Translations under genes and position numbers: made by a program
Notes under the pieces: model-generated
Databases searched by the model: none
The model's input: the letters and a program-made list of their open reading frames with translations, nothing else
Told to the model about the DNA's origin: nothing
Source of the DNA: Nocardioides sp.
GTDB taxonomy: Bacteria > Actinomycetota > Actinomycetes > Propionibacteriales > Nocardioidaceae
Direction: 5' to 3'
Assembly (NCBI GenBank): GCA_002729525.1
Contig: PBYI01000070.1
Span: forward strand, 59,857-123,856
DNA: 64,000 nt
Shown here: one piece after another, positions 16,327-25,165 of the stretch
Layout: each line of letters starts with the position of its first letter
Position numbering within the stretch: position 1 is the first letter of the stretch

Positions 16327-17568
16327 TCAGCGGCGGGTGCGACGGCCGCGCAGGCCGCGCACCATCTCGCCGGCGACGAACGCCGACGCGGCCCGCCACG
16401 GGCTGAGGTCGCGATCGGGCTCCAGGCCGCGACCGAGGCGGCCGATCTGGTGCTCGTACCACTCCGACTCCCCCGCCATCCCGGCCACCGTCGGCAGCGA
16501 GTAGCGCGGCAGCGCCTCGCCGTCGCCGCCGTCGAGGAGCCGCGTGGGGAGGTCTGGGTCGAGCGCGAGCGGGCGGCCGAGGCCGATGACGTCGACCGAC
16601 CCGCCGGCCAGCAGCGCCTCCATCGCGGCACGGGTGCGCAGGCCACCGGTCAGCATGATCGGTACGTCGGGCGCGGCACCGCGGGCGCGAGCGGCGAACG
16701 CCGCGAAGTACGCCTCCTTCGCGGCGACCGGCACGTCGGAGGCGCCCGACCCGGCGCCGGCGTCGGGCAGCCCGAGGCCCAGCAGGGCGGGCGACTCGTA
16801 GGTGCCGCCGGAGACCTCGAGCAGGTCGACGCCCTCCTCGGCGAGCATCCGCACGACCTGCTCGGCGTCGTCCTCGGTGAACCCGCCGTGCCGGAAGTCG
16901 GACGCGTTGAGCTTGACCGCGACGGAGAACCCGTCGGACGTCGACCGGCGGCACGCGCGGACGGCCTCGAGCAGGGCGCGGGCCCGGCCGGCGACGTCGC
17001 CGCCCCACTCGTCGCGGCGCTTGTTGACGTGCGGGGAGAGGAACTGCGCGAGCAGGTAGCCGTGCGCGGCATGCACCTGGACGCCGTCGAGCCCGGCGGC
17101 CTCGCAGCGGGCCGCGGACGCTCCGAAGGCCGCGACCACATGCTCGATCTCGGCGTGCCCCAGCGACCGGGGTTTGGCGAACAGGCCCATCATCGGCACC
17201 GCCTGACCGCCGCTGGGCGCCACCGGGCGCCCGTTGACGAACCGGCTGGTCTGGCGGCCCGGGGGGTTGAGCTGGGCGACCACCGGGGTGCCGGCCGCCG
17301 CCTCCCGCACCCGTGCCAGCCGGGTCGTGTCGAGGCGCTCGTCGGCGACGACGTTGCGGCTGCGCTCGAGGTAGCGGCGGTCGACCATGAGGTTGCCGGT
17401 GACGAGCAGTCCGGCACCGCCGGCCGCCCAGCGACCGTAGAGCCGCTCCAGCGCGCTGGTCGGCTGGTTCTCGGCGTCGGCGAGGTTCTCGGTCATCGCC
17501 GCCTTGGCGATCCGGTTCGGGAGCGTCAGCCCGCTGGGGAGCACCAGGGGGTCGGAGAGGTAGGGCAC
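16327..17568 (-). CDS. NADH:flavin oxidoreductase, Old Yellow Enzyme family
   Basis: 413 residues. OYE features are clear: LVLPSGLTLPNRIAKAAMTENLAD at the FMN-binding N-terminus, VQVHAAHGYLLAQFLSPHVNKRRDEWGG, and IMLTGGLRTRAAMEALL followed by DVIGLGRPLALDPDLP. Likely an FMN-dependent ene-reductase acting on conjugated enones or similar, in the cytosol. GTG 17568 was chosen because it is 6 nt after CAGGGT on the minus strand and the protein then begins at the family's usual place; an upstream open extension is Arg/Ser-rich nonsense antisense to the neighbouring gene. Confidence 0.9.
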   Translation of the reverse strand: MPYLSDPLVLPSGLTLPNRIAKAAMTENLADAENQPTSALERLYGRWAAGGAGLLVTGNLMVDRRYLERSRNVVADERLDTTRLARVREAAAGTPVVAQLNPPGRQTSRFVNGRPVAPSGGQAVPMMGLFAKPRSLGHAEIEHVVAAFGASAARCEAAGLDGVQVHAAHGYLLAQFLSPHVNKRRDEWGGDVAGRARALLEAVRACRRSTSDGFSVAVKLNASDFRHGGFTEDDAEQVVRMLAEEGVDLLEVSGGTYESPALLGLGLPDAGAGSGASDVPVAAKEAYFAAFAARARGAAPDVPIMLTGGLRTRAAMEALLAGGSVDVIGLGRPLALDPDLPTRLLDGGDGEALPRYSLPTVAGMAGESEWYEHQIGRLGRGLEPDRDLSPWRAASAFVAGEMVRGLRGRRTRR

Positions 17569-17574
17569 ACCGAG

Positions 17575-17580
17575 ACCCTG
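17575..17580 (-). promoter_or_regulatory. Likely leaderless -10 (CAGGGT) of ene-reductase gene
   Basis: CAGGGT on the minus strand ends 6 nt before GTG 17568. Only 64 bp separate this start from the divergent HAD gene, whose own signal is at 17620. Confidence 0.5.
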
Positions 17581-17619
17581 GCACGACGGGCCCCCGTCGT
17601 CACGCGGACGTGGCGCTGG

Positions 17620-17625
17620 CAGGCT
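17620..17625 (+). promoter_or_regulatory. Likely leaderless -10 (CAGGCT) of HAD gene
   Basis: CAGGCT ends 7 nt before GTG 17633, matching the cls promoter in sequence and spacing. Confidence 0.5.
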
Positions 17626-17632
17626 CGCCGTC

Positions 17633-18472
17633 GTGACCGCAGCACCCCCGGCCCCCGCCCTCGTCGTCGTCGACATGGACGGCACCCTCCTCGACGCCGA
17701 CCACGAGATCCCCGACGGGCTGTGGCCGCTGCTGGAGCGGATGGGACGCGCCGGGATCGCCTTCGCGCCGGCGAGCGGACGGCAGTACGCCATGCTCGCC
17801 CGGATGTTCGAGCGTGCCGCCGCCGGCATGGTCTTCATCGCCGAGAACGGCTGCGTCGTGGTGCGCGACGACGTCGAGATCAGCTCGACCCCGCTCGATC
17901 CCGCCACGGTGCGCACCGCGGTCACGGCGGTGCGGTCGGTCGCCGGCGACGAGGTCGACCGGGTCGACGTGGGCGCGGTCGTCTGCGGGCGTCGTACGGC
18001 GTACGTCGAGCGCACCGACGCGACGTTCCGCGCGGCTGTCGACACCTACTACGCATCGGTCACCGAGGTCGACGACCTACTCACCGTCGACGACGAGGTG
18101 GTCAAGGTCGCGGTGTGGACCAGCGCCGACCCGACCGAGCGCGTCGAGCCCGCGCTCGCCCCGCTGCGCGCGCACCAGCAGGTCGTGGTCAGCGGCCAGC
18201 GCTGGGTCGACGTGATGCCGGCGGACGCGCACAAGGGCCACGCGGTGCGGGCGCTGCAGGAGTCGCTCGGCGTCACGCCGGAGGAGACGGTCGCGTTCGG
18301 CGACTACCTCAACGACCTGGAGATGTTGGACGCTGCCGGTCAGTCGTACGCGATGGCCAACGCGCACCCGCAGGTGCTGGCCCGCGCCCGGCACCGGGCG
18401 CCGAGCAACGCCGACCAGGGCGTCCTGGTCGTGCTGCGACGCCTGCTCGACGACGCGGGCGTCCCGGCCTGA
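17633..18472 (+). CDS. Cof-type HAD-IIB family phosphatase
   Basis: 279 residues. HAD motif I is VVVDMDGTLLDADHEIP near the start, motif II is ASGRQYAM, motif III includes HKGHAVRALQ and motif IV is VAFGDYLNDLEMLDAAG. The Cof/HAD-IIB cap lies in the middle. These enzymes dephosphorylate sugar phosphates, flavin or pyridoxal phosphates; the substrate here cannot be told. The gene is divergent from the ene-reductase gene and converges on the aldo/keto reductase gene. Confidence 0.88.
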   Translation: MTAAPPAPALVVVDMDGTLLDADHEIPDGLWPLLERMGRAGIAFAPASGRQYAMLARMFERAAAGMVFIAENGCVVVRDDVEISSTPLDPATVRTAVTAVRSVAGDEVDRVDVGAVVCGRRTAYVERTDATFRAAVDTYYASVTEVDDLLTVDDEVVKVAVWTSADPTERVEPALAPLRAHQQVVVSGQRWVDVMPADAHKGHAVRALQESLGVTPEETVAFGDYLNDLEMLDAAGQSYAMANAHPQVLARARHRAPSNADQGVLVVLRRLLDDAGVPA

Positions 18473-18480
18473 GCCGGGAC

Positions 18481-18508
18481 GCCCGCCGTACGTCAGCCCT
18501 GGGCGGGC
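18481..18508. terminator. Possible bidirectional hairpin
   Basis: GCCCGCC (18481-18487) pairs with GGCGGGC (18502-18508) between the convergent HAD and aldo/keto reductase genes. The right arm lies inside the reductase's last codons. Confidence 0.4.
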
Positions 18509-19467
18509 ACCCGGGCGGACACCGCGTCGAGCGCGGCGAGCTCGTCGTCGGCGAGCGTCAGGTCGCCCACGACCATCAGCTCGGCGAGCTGCTCGGTGGT
18601 GCGGGCGGAGGCGATCGGACCGGCGACGGTGCTGCGCGAGGTGAGCCACGCGAGCGCGACGGCGGCGACGGTGACGTCGTGCGCGGCGGCGACCTCGGCC
18701 ATCGCGTCGACGACGGCGAGGCCCTCGGTGGAGTAGTAGCGCTGGGTGAGGGCGCCGCGGGCGGAGGCCTTCACGTCCTCCATGGTGCGGAACTTGCCGG
18801 TGAGGAAGCCGCTGGCCAGCGCGAAGTACGGCGTGATGCCGAGGCCGTGGCGCTCGGCGACGGGCGCGAGCGTCGACTCGAAGGGCTCGCGGGTGACCAG
18901 GTTGTAGTGCGGCTGGAGCGCGACGGGCTTCGCGAGGCCCTCGCGCTCGGCGATGGCGAGCCACTCATCGACCCGCTCGGCGGAGTAGTTGGACAGACCG
19001 ACGTACCGCGCCTTGCCCGACCGCACGGCCTCGTCGAAGGCCGCGACGGTCTCCTCGAGCGGCGTCTCGGCGTCGTCGTAGTGCGCCCAGTAGAGGTCGA
19101 CGTGGTCGGTGCGCAGCCGCTCCAGCGAGGCGTCGAGCGCCTTGCGGACGTTGGCGGCCGACAGGCCGGGGAACTGCGGGTGCTGGCTCACCTTGGTGCC
19201 GAGCAGGAGCCGGTCGCGGTTGCCGCGGGCGACCCAGCCGCCGATGACGACCTCGGACTCGCCGCCGGAGTGGCCCGGCGCCCAGGCGGAGTACACGTCG
19301 GCGGTGTCGACGAGTGTGCCGCCGCCGTCGGCGAAGGCGTCGAGGACGGCGTGCGACGCGGCGACCTCGGCGGTCCAGCCGAAGATGTTGGCGCCCAGCA
19401 CGAGCGGGTGGATCGTGAGGTCGCTGCTGCCGAGCGTGGTGGCGTGGGTGGCGGTGGGGACGGTCAT
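18493..19467 (-). CDS. Aldo/keto reductase
   Basis: 324 residues from ATG 19467, preceded by AGGAGGCT. Typical family features: GGGTLVDTADVYSAW with the catalytic Asp and Tyr, LLLGTKV with the catalytic Lys, DHVDLYWAHYDD with the catalytic His, and the NADPH-binding region near TVAGPIASARTTEQLAEL. It reduces aldehydes or ketones with NADPH; the substrate is unknown. The strongly extended upstream open frame is antisense to the next gene and was discarded. Confidence 0.92.
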   Translation of the reverse strand: MTVPTATHATTLGSSDLTIHPLVLGANIFGWTAEVAASHAVLDAFADGGGTLVDTADVYSAWAPGHSGGESEVVIGGWVARGNRDRLLLGTKVSQHPQFPGLSAANVRKALDASLERLRTDHVDLYWAHYDDAETPLEETVAAFDEAVRSGKARYVGLSNYSAERVDEWLAIAEREGLAKPVALQPHYNLVTREPFESTLAPVAERHGLGITPYFALASGFLTGKFRTMEDVKASARGALTQRYYSTEGLAVVDAMAEVAAAHDVTVAAVALAWLTSRSTVAGPIASARTTEQLAELMVVGDLTLADDELAALDAVSARVPAQG

Positions 19468-19647
19468 CGGGCGGGAGCCTCCTGTGGGTCGGGCAGTGCT
19501 CTGGACGGTGCGGGCGGCCCGCCTCGTCGTGTGTCGCTCCCTCCAGCACAGCGCGGGACGAGTCCCGGGTGTTCCGCCCGGAGGGACGAGACAGGCGGTG
19601 GCGTGCCCCACATCGCGTCGCGACACGCGTCCGTGACGTGTGGGCCC

Positions 19648-19653
19648 TACGAT
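19648..19653 (+). promoter_or_regulatory. Likely leaderless -10 (TACGAT)
   Basis: TACGAT ends 6 nt before GTG 19660, the start adopted for the glycerophosphotransferase-like gene. Confidence 0.5.
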
Positions 19654-19659
19654 CCGCTC

Positions 19660-20811
19660 GTGACACCGCCCGTCGTGCTCGCCTACTTCGGCGACGACCC
19701 CGCTCGCACCTACCAGCTCGTCCAGTGGCTGCCCGTGCTCGAGACCCTCCACCCGCACGCCCCGGTCGCCGTCGTGACCCGCGACCCGGGCTCCGCGGAC
19801 GTCCTGAGGATCCGTACGCCGCTCCCGGTGCTGCTGGCGGAGTCGTTCAACGACGTCACCGCGCTGTACGGCGAGCTGGACGCGCGGGTGGTGCTCTACT
19901 GCAACAACTCCCGGCTCAACTTCGACAGCCTCCTCGACGCCCGCCTGCTGCACGTGCACGTCGGCCACGGCGAGAGCGACAAGCAGAGCATGGCCAGCAA
20001 CAACGCCAAGGCCTACGACCGGGTGCTCGTCGCCGGCGAGGCGGCCGTGCAGCGGCACGCCACCGGGCTGCTGGCCTTCGACACCGACCGGCTGGTGCGG
20101 ATCGGACGCCCGCAGCTCGACCTGCGCCCGGCACCGCTGCTCGAGCCCACCGAGCGGCGCACCGTGCTCTACGCGCCGACGTGGGAGGGCGACGCCGACT
20201 ACAACGACTACACCTCGCTGGACCGGATGGGCGCCGCGATCGTGCGCGCCCTGCTGGCCGTGCCCGACGTACGCGTCGTCTACAAGCCCCACCCGCGCAT
20301 CGCCACCAGCCGCACGCCGTCGGTGGTCGCCGCGCACCGGGAGGTGCTGCGCCTGCTCGGCGACGCCGTACGCCGCGAGCCCGCCGCCGGGCACCGCTCC
20401 GTCGCGGCCGGCGACATCCTGGCGATCATGGGCGACTGCGACGCGATGGTCACCGACGTCTCGGCCGTCGGGCTCGACTGGCTCTACCTGCGCACCGACC
20501 GGCCGATCTTCCTCACCGACAAGCACGACGACCCCGAGCGCCTGCGCCACGACGCACCGGTGAGCCGCTGCGCCGACGTCGTCGACGGTGCCTCGCTCGC
20601 GAACCTGACGGCGCTGGTCACCTCTCGCCTCGAGCACGACGAGCACCACCTCGCGCGGGTGGCGATGCGCCGGCACTACTTCGACGACGTGGCAGTGGGC
20701 GAGTCCACCGCCCGCTTCGTCGAGACCGTCGTCGAGCTGGTCGCGCTGCGCGACCGCCTGCTCGCCGAGCAGGGCCTCGGCCCGGCGGTCGACGGCGCGA
20801 TCACCGCCTGA
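19660..20811 (+). CDS. CDP-glycerol glycerophosphotransferase-like protein
   Basis: 383 residues. The C-terminal half shows the Glyphos_transf/TagB-TagF pattern: VLYAPTWEGDADYND, VVYKPHPRI and ILAIMGDCDAMVTDVSAVGLDWLYLRTDRPIFL. Such enzymes add glycerophosphate from CDP-glycerol to wall teichoic acids or glycolipids at the inner face of the membrane. The N-terminal half (AYFGDDPARTYQLVQWLPVLE) is less typical. No teichoic acid genes are adjacent, so the acceptor is open. A hairpin follows the stop. Confidence 0.78.
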   Translation: MTPPVVLAYFGDDPARTYQLVQWLPVLETLHPHAPVAVVTRDPGSADVLRIRTPLPVLLAESFNDVTALYGELDARVVLYCNNSRLNFDSLLDARLLHVHVGHGESDKQSMASNNAKAYDRVLVAGEAAVQRHATGLLAFDTDRLVRIGRPQLDLRPAPLLEPTERRTVLYAPTWEGDADYNDYTSLDRMGAAIVRALLAVPDVRVVYKPHPRIATSRTPSVVAAHREVLRLLGDAVRREPAAGHRSVAAGDILAIMGDCDAMVTDVSAVGLDWLYLRTDRPIFLTDKHDDPERLRHDAPVSRCADVVDGASLANLTALVTSRLEHDEHHLARVAMRRHYFDDVAVGESTARFVETVVELVALRDRLLAEQGLGPAVDGAITA

Positions 20812-20814
20812 GGT

Positions 20815-20831
20815 GCCCGCCGACGGCGGGC
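20815..20831 (+). terminator. Hairpin terminator
   Basis: GCCCGCC (20815-20821) and GGCGGGC (20825-20831) form a tight stem with a 3 nt loop, starting 4 nt after the glycerophosphotransferase-like gene's stop. Confidence 0.55.
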
Positions 20832-20906
20832 CGATGAGTTCGCCGCGCGGCCCGGGTCGGACACACTGACCGACCACCCGGCAGCACCCACCCTGGAGGA
20901 ACCACC

Positions 20907-21470
20907 GTGCGCCAGCTCATCGTCACCGAGTTCATCACCCTCGACGGCGTCGTCGACTCCCCCGGCGGCGGCGACCACCCCGAGGCGGGGTGGACCTTCC
21001 GCGGCATCGAGACCGACACGGCGATGTTCGACCTCAAGGCCCGCGAGGAGCAGGAGGCCGGCGCCCTGCTGCTCGGCCGGCAGAGCTATGCGGAGTTCGC
21101 GCCGATCTGGCCGACGATGGAGGAGTTCGCCACCTACAACGCGATGCCGAAGTACGTCGTCTCGACCACGCTCACCGAGGTCGACCCGGGCTGGCTCCCG
21201 ACCGAGATCCTGCGCTCGACCGACGACGTCGCCGCGCTCAAGGAGACCGAGGGCGGCCCGCTGCTGCTCACCGCCAGCCCTACGCTCGCGCAGTCGCTGG
21301 CCGCGGCCGGACTGGTCGACCGCTACCACCTGCTGACCTTCCCGGTCGTGCTCGGGCACGGCAAGCGGCTCTTCGCGACCGACGCCGAGAGGGCCGACCG
21401 GCTCCGCCTCGTCGAGCACGCGACGTACCCCAACGGCGTGCAGATGCAGGTCCTCGACGTCGTGCGCTGA
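20907..21470 (+). CDS. Dihydrofolate reductase-fold (RibD C-terminal) family protein
   Basis: 187 residues from GTG 20907, preceded by GGAGGAACC. Features: LIVTEFITLDGVVDSPGG, LLLGRQSYAEFAPIWPT and LLLTASPTLAQSLAAAGLVDRYHLLTFPVVLGHGKRLF, the RibD_C pattern found in many stand-alone bacterial reductases. The reaction is an NADPH-dependent reduction of unknown substrate. It converges on the MarR-like gene with 2 nt between stops. Confidence 0.88.
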   Translation: MRQLIVTEFITLDGVVDSPGGGDHPEAGWTFRGIETDTAMFDLKAREEQEAGALLLGRQSYAEFAPIWPTMEEFATYNAMPKYVVSTTLTEVDPGWLPTEILRSTDDVAALKETEGGPLLLTASPTLAQSLAAAGLVDRYHLLTFPVVLGHGKRLFATDAERADRLRLVEHATYPNGVQMQVLDVVR

Positions 21471-21472
21471 CC

Positions 21473-21889
21473 TCAGCGCGTCGCGGCCAGGCCGGCCTCC
21501 ACCCGGGCCAGCAGGTCGCGGATCTCGAGGACGGTCGCCTCGTCCGGGTCACCGAGCACCGCGCCGATCCGCTCGGCGTACCGACGTCGTACGGCGGCCG
21601 TGCTGGCGGCCGCGACGTCGGTGCCGTGCAGCCGCACCGTGCGGGCGTCGTCGTCGCCGTGCTCGCGGCGCACCATGCCCTTGGCCTCCAGACCGCGCAC
21701 CGTGGTCGAGAGGTTGCTCCGCTGGAGGCCGGTGGCGACGGCGACCTCGCCCGCCGTGACGCCCGGGTGGTGCTGGACGTGGCGCAGCACGGCGACCTCG
21801 TAACCAACCGGAGGGAACCCCGTGACCCAGGCGGCCACCGACCGCACCGACGACCAGGTCGGGCTGATCCGTCGCCCACTGCTGCTCAC
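21473..21889 (-). pseudogene. MarR-family regulator, N-terminus damaged
   Basis: The frame encodes a clear winged helix (HPGVTAGEVAVATGLQRSNLSTTVRGLEAKGMVRRE, then DDARTVRLHGTDVAA) and the C-terminal helices. The 30-40 residues that normally precede YEVLRHV and form the dimerisation helices are missing; the frame instead runs into sequence antisense to the 5' end of the MFS gene (MSSSGRRISPTWSSVRSV is not MarR-like). Either a deletion fused the two divergent genes' 5' regions or translation begins at an unusual internal site. In intact loci such a regulator usually controls the adjacent exporter. Confidence 0.6.
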
Positions 21890-23047
21890 GCTGGCCCTGC
21901 TCGCGGCGGTCGCTCCCCTGTCGACCGACCTCTACCTGCCGGCGTTCCCGGTGATGGCGGACGCGCTCGCCACGACCGAGACGGGGGCGCAGCTCACCTG
22001 ACGGCGTTCCTCGTCGGTCTGGCGAGCGGCCAGCTGGTCTTCGGACCGCTGTCGGACCGCTTCGGGCGCCGCGGGCCGCTGCTGGTCGGGGTGGTCGTGT
22101 GCATCGCGGCCGGGGTCGCGACCGTCCTCGCGACCTCGCTGTGGGTGCTGGTGGCTGCGCGCTTCGCGGAGGGCCTCTCGGGGTCAGCCGGCATGGTGCT
22201 CGGCCGGGCGGTCATCGCCGACCTGGTGACCGGCGTCGCCGCGGCCCGGGCGATGAGCCTGATGATGATCGTGGGTGGCGTGGCTCCGGTCGTCGGCCCG
22301 ACGCTGGGCGGCGTGCTGGTCGGGCCGATCGGCTGGCGCGGCGTGCTCGACGTCGTCCTCGCGCTCACCGTGCTGATGCTCGTCCTGGTCCTGTCCTACG
22401 TGCCCGAGACGCTGCCGGCCGAACGCCGGGAGGCCGAGCGCCTGGCCGGGGTCGGCGGTCCGAGCACAACCAGCGAGCTGCTGTCGCCGACGTTCGTGCT
22501 GCCCACGCTGGCGTTCGCCGCGGCGTTCGCGGTGATGATGGCCTACATCTCGGCCTCGCCGTTCCTCTACCAGGAGCGGATGGGGCTCTCCGAGGCCGCG
22601 TACGGCGCCGCGTTCGGCGTCATCGCGCTCGGCCTGGTGCTCACCAGCGCCCTGTCGGCGCGACTGGTGCTCCGGGTGGCGGCCGCACGCCTGGCGGGCG
22701 TGGGCATCACCGTCGTGCTCGCGGCGTGCCTGCTGCTCCTGGTGCTGGTGCTGGCCGGGGTGCCCGCCGGCTGGTACGCCGCGCCGATCCTGCTCGCCGT
22801 CGCACCTCTTGGGCTGGTGATGGGCAACGGCACCGCGCTCGCCCTGGCCGCCGTGCCGCGCGCCCGAGGTGCCGCGTCTGCCGTGCTCGGCGCCGCCCAG
22901 TTCGGCCTCGGCGGCCTGATGTCCGTGCTGGCCGGCCTCGGCGACGGCACGCTGCCGCAGGCGCTGGTGATGACCGCGTGCGCGGTGGTGGCAGCCGCGT
23001 CGTTCGCGCTCGCCCGCCGGGTCGCCCGGGTCGGCGCGGGTCGCTGA
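21822..23047 (+). pseudogene. Bcr/CflA-type MFS drug exporter with a frameshift
   Basis: The gene starts at GTG 21822 after GGAGGG. Residues 1-59 (RRPLLLTLALLAAVAPLSTDLYLPAFPVMADAL) read well, then a TGA at 21999 ends the frame after GAQLT. The next frame continues without loss: LTAFLVGLASGQLVFGPLSDRFGRRGPLLVG through the remaining transmembrane helices to 23047. One C missing near 21997 explains this. The rest is a full 12-helix multidrug transporter of the Bcr/CflA group. It could be a true mutation or a sequence error; the neighbouring MarR gene is also damaged, which favours decay. Confidence 0.8.
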
Positions 23048-23079
23048 CGGCGTACGTCGCAGCGCGGGAGACTGGGCGC

Positions 23080-23916
23080 GTGCCCGAGATCCTCGACGTC
23101 CACCTGCTCCGACTCGGCGAGGTGCGGATCCGACCCGACAACGTGGCCGGCACCTGGCGGCCGATGCTGCTGTGGACCGCGACCGCGCGCCGCTGGACCG
23201 ACTGGTTGCCCGTGCACGCCGTCGTCGTGCGGCACGCCGAGGGCGTGCTGCTCTTCGACACCGGCCAGAGTCCGGACTCGCTGACCGACCCGGGCTACTA
23301 CCCGGGCGGTCTCGTCGGGTGGGCCTACCGGCGGCAGGCGGAGTTCCGGATCGGGCCCGGCGACCGGCTCGAGGCGGCGCTCGCAAGCGTCGGCCTGACC
23401 CCCGACGACGTCGACACCGTGGTCGTCTCCCACCTGCACCAGGACCACGCCGGCAACCTGCCGCTGCTCCCCCGCGCCCGGGTCGTCCTCGCCGAGGCGG
23501 AGTGCGCACTGCTCGAGACCAAGGAGCCGTCCGCGCACGGCGTGCTGCACCAGCACGTCGCACCTCCGGGCACCCGCCTGGAGCCGGTGACGTTCGCGCC
23601 CCTGCCCGACGACGCGCTGGCACCCTTCACGACCGGCCACGACCTGTACGGCGACGGCACCTTCGTGCTGCTGCCGACGCCGGGCCATACGCCGGGCTCG
23701 TCCAGCCTGCTCGTACGCCGCCCCGGTGCGGCGCCGCTGCTGCTCGTCGGCGACCTCACCTACGACCCGGCGCTGATGGCGCGCGACGTGGTGCCCGGCA
23801 CCGGAGCCCGGGCGGCCCAGCTCGCCTCGACCTGGGCCGTGGTCGCGCTCCAGGAGCGGCTGCCCGACCTGCGCGTCGTCGCCGCGCACGACTCACGGGC
23901 CGCCGCGCTGGTCTGA
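23080..23916 (+). CDS. Metallo-beta-lactamase fold hydrolase, AHL-lactonase-like
   Basis: 278 residues from GTG 23080, which lies 6 nt after GAGACT. The zinc-binding signature SHLHQDHAGN is at H118-H123, with further ligands in LLPTPGHTPGSS and VGDLTYD. The arrangement with GVLLFDTGQSPDSL upstream resembles N-acyl homoserine lactonases and related quorum-quenching hydrolases, though many relatives hydrolyse other esters or lactones. It directly follows the broken exporter and is probably transcribed on its own. Confidence 0.85.
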   Translation: MPEILDVHLLRLGEVRIRPDNVAGTWRPMLLWTATARRWTDWLPVHAVVVRHAEGVLLFDTGQSPDSLTDPGYYPGGLVGWAYRRQAEFRIGPGDRLEAALASVGLTPDDVDTVVVSHLHQDHAGNLPLLPRARVVLAEAECALLETKEPSAHGVLHQHVAPPGTRLEPVTFAPLPDDALAPFTTGHDLYGDGTFVLLPTPGHTPGSSSLLVRRPGAAPLLLVGDLTYDPALMARDVVPGTGARAAQLASTWAVVALQERLPDLRVVAAHDSRAAALV

Positions 23917-23936
23917 CGCGTCCGTTCGGCACACTC

Positions 23937-23955
23937 TGTTGGCGAGTCGCCAACA
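23937..23955. promoter_or_regulatory. Perfect 19-bp operator-like palindrome
   Basis: TGTTGGCGA and TCGCCAACA flank a central G, a perfect palindrome ending 16 nt before the DUF2236 gene start. It overlaps a possible -35 (TTGGCG at 23939) with TTCACT (23960-23965) as the -10. The shape is that of a TetR-family operator. No regulator gene is adjacent. Confidence 0.6.
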
Positions 23956-23971
23956 GTGGTTCACTGAGCGC

Positions 23972-25165
23972 GTGAGCACCGACGTCACTCCGTCAGCGGC
24001 ACCCACCGCCCTGCGCCGCACCGCCGAGGCCCTCGACCGGTACCGCGACACCGGCCGCGCCTGGCTCGACGGCATGTGGCACGCCGACCCGCTCGCCGAC
24101 GCCGTCGCGGCCGACCGCGGAGCGACCCGTGCGACCCGGGCGCTGATGACCGACGGCGCGGCCGGACTGGACGACGTACCGCTCCCGGACTCTGTGCAGG
24201 CGCTGCTCGACCACGTCTCCACCGACCCGTCGTGGCTGGAGCGCGAGCGCCTCGACCGTTCCGCGAACGTGCTGGTGCGCTACAGCGCGCAGTGGGGGCT
24301 CGTGCTGGGCGCCGCCTCGCTGCTGGCCGGCGCCGACAACTGGGTCGCGGCGCGTCCGCTCCTGCTCACCGGCCGCTACGGCACCCAGCCGGCGGTGCGC
24401 TCGATCGAGGTCGGCGAGTGGCTCTCCCGCGTGGTGCTGCCCGGCGGGATGGCGGTCGACGGGCCCGGGTGGCGGCACACGGTGCGGGTGCGGCTCATCC
24501 ACGCCCACGTACGCCGCCACGTCGTCCGCGGGGGCGAGTGGGACGAGGCCGCCTGGGGCGTCCCGGTGCCGCAGCCGTACATGGCGTTCACGCTGGCGGA
24601 GTTCGGGCACGTCTCGATCGCGGCGATGGAGCACCTCGGGGTGGTGCTGCGACCCGACGAGCTCGCGGACGTCTACCACCTGTGGCGCTACGTCGGGCAC
24701 GTGATCGGCGTCGAGGCGGGGCTCAACCCGGTCGACGAGGCCGACCAGGTGCGCATCGAGGAGCTCTACCGACTGACCTCCCCCGGGCCCGACCAGTACA
24801 GCCGCGACTTCTGCCGCGCGCTCACCGAGGACTACCTCGCCCCGCAGCTCGCCACCCTGCTGGTCGGACCGGAGCGGCTGCGCCAGGACGTCGCCCGGCG
24901 GGCGATGTACGGCATGTCGCGGGTCTTCCTCGGCGACGAGGCGGCCGACGCGCTCGGGGTGCCGCAGGGGTCCGCCAAGCACGTGGTCCGGGCGCTGCGA
25001 CCGGGGCTGCGGGCGCTGGACGTCGCCCGGCTCGGCCTGCTTGGCCGGGAGCGAGTCACCCGCAGCGGCTACGCCCACCGCGAGCGCGAGCTGACCCGGC
25101 TGCGCGCCGAGCACGGCATGACGCACGACCTCGTCGACGCCGTACCGGGCGCCGTCGGCGGCTAG
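23972..25165 (+). CDS. DUF2236 (MpaB-like) oxygenase family protein
   Basis: 397 residues from GTG 23972, 6 nt after TTCACT. The MpaB/latex-clearing-protein-like family is indicated by GMWHADPLADAV, the long helical core with VRLIHAHVRRHV and FTLAEFGHVSIAAMEHLGV, and HLWRYVGHVIGVEAGLNP. Members bind haem b through conserved histidines and oxygenate hydrophobic substrates; some cleave rubber. Substrate unknown. A palindromic operator upstream suggests repression. Its stop overlaps that of the convergent small membrane protein gene within CTAG. Confidence 0.82.
   Translation: MSTDVTPSAAPTALRRTAEALDRYRDTGRAWLDGMWHADPLADAVAADRGATRATRALMTDGAAGLDDVPLPDSVQALLDHVSTDPSWLERERLDRSANVLVRYSAQWGLVLGAASLLAGADNWVAARPLLLTGRYGTQPAVRSIEVGEWLSRVVLPGGMAVDGPGWRHTVRVRLIHAHVRRHVVRGGEWDEAAWGVPVPQPYMAFTLAEFGHVSIAAMEHLGVVLRPDELADVYHLWRYVGHVIGVEAGLNPVDEADQVRIEELYRLTSPGPDQYSRDFCRALTEDYLAPQLATLLVGPERLRQDVARRAMYGMSRVFLGDEAADALGVPQGSAKHVVRALRPGLRALDVARLGLLGRERVTRSGYAHRERELTRLRAEHGMTHDLVDAVPGAVGG

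Noticed and set aside
16450..20811. A 1453-codon open frame on the plus strand
   Set aside because: Only the last 384 codons (from GTG 19660) are protein-like; the rest is antisense to the ene-reductase and aldo/keto reductase genes and crosses the HAD gene in the wrong frame.
21999..22001. Programmed frameshift in the MFS gene
   Set aside because: No slippery heptamer or downstream structure of the usual kind is visible; a simple missing base is the plainer explanation.
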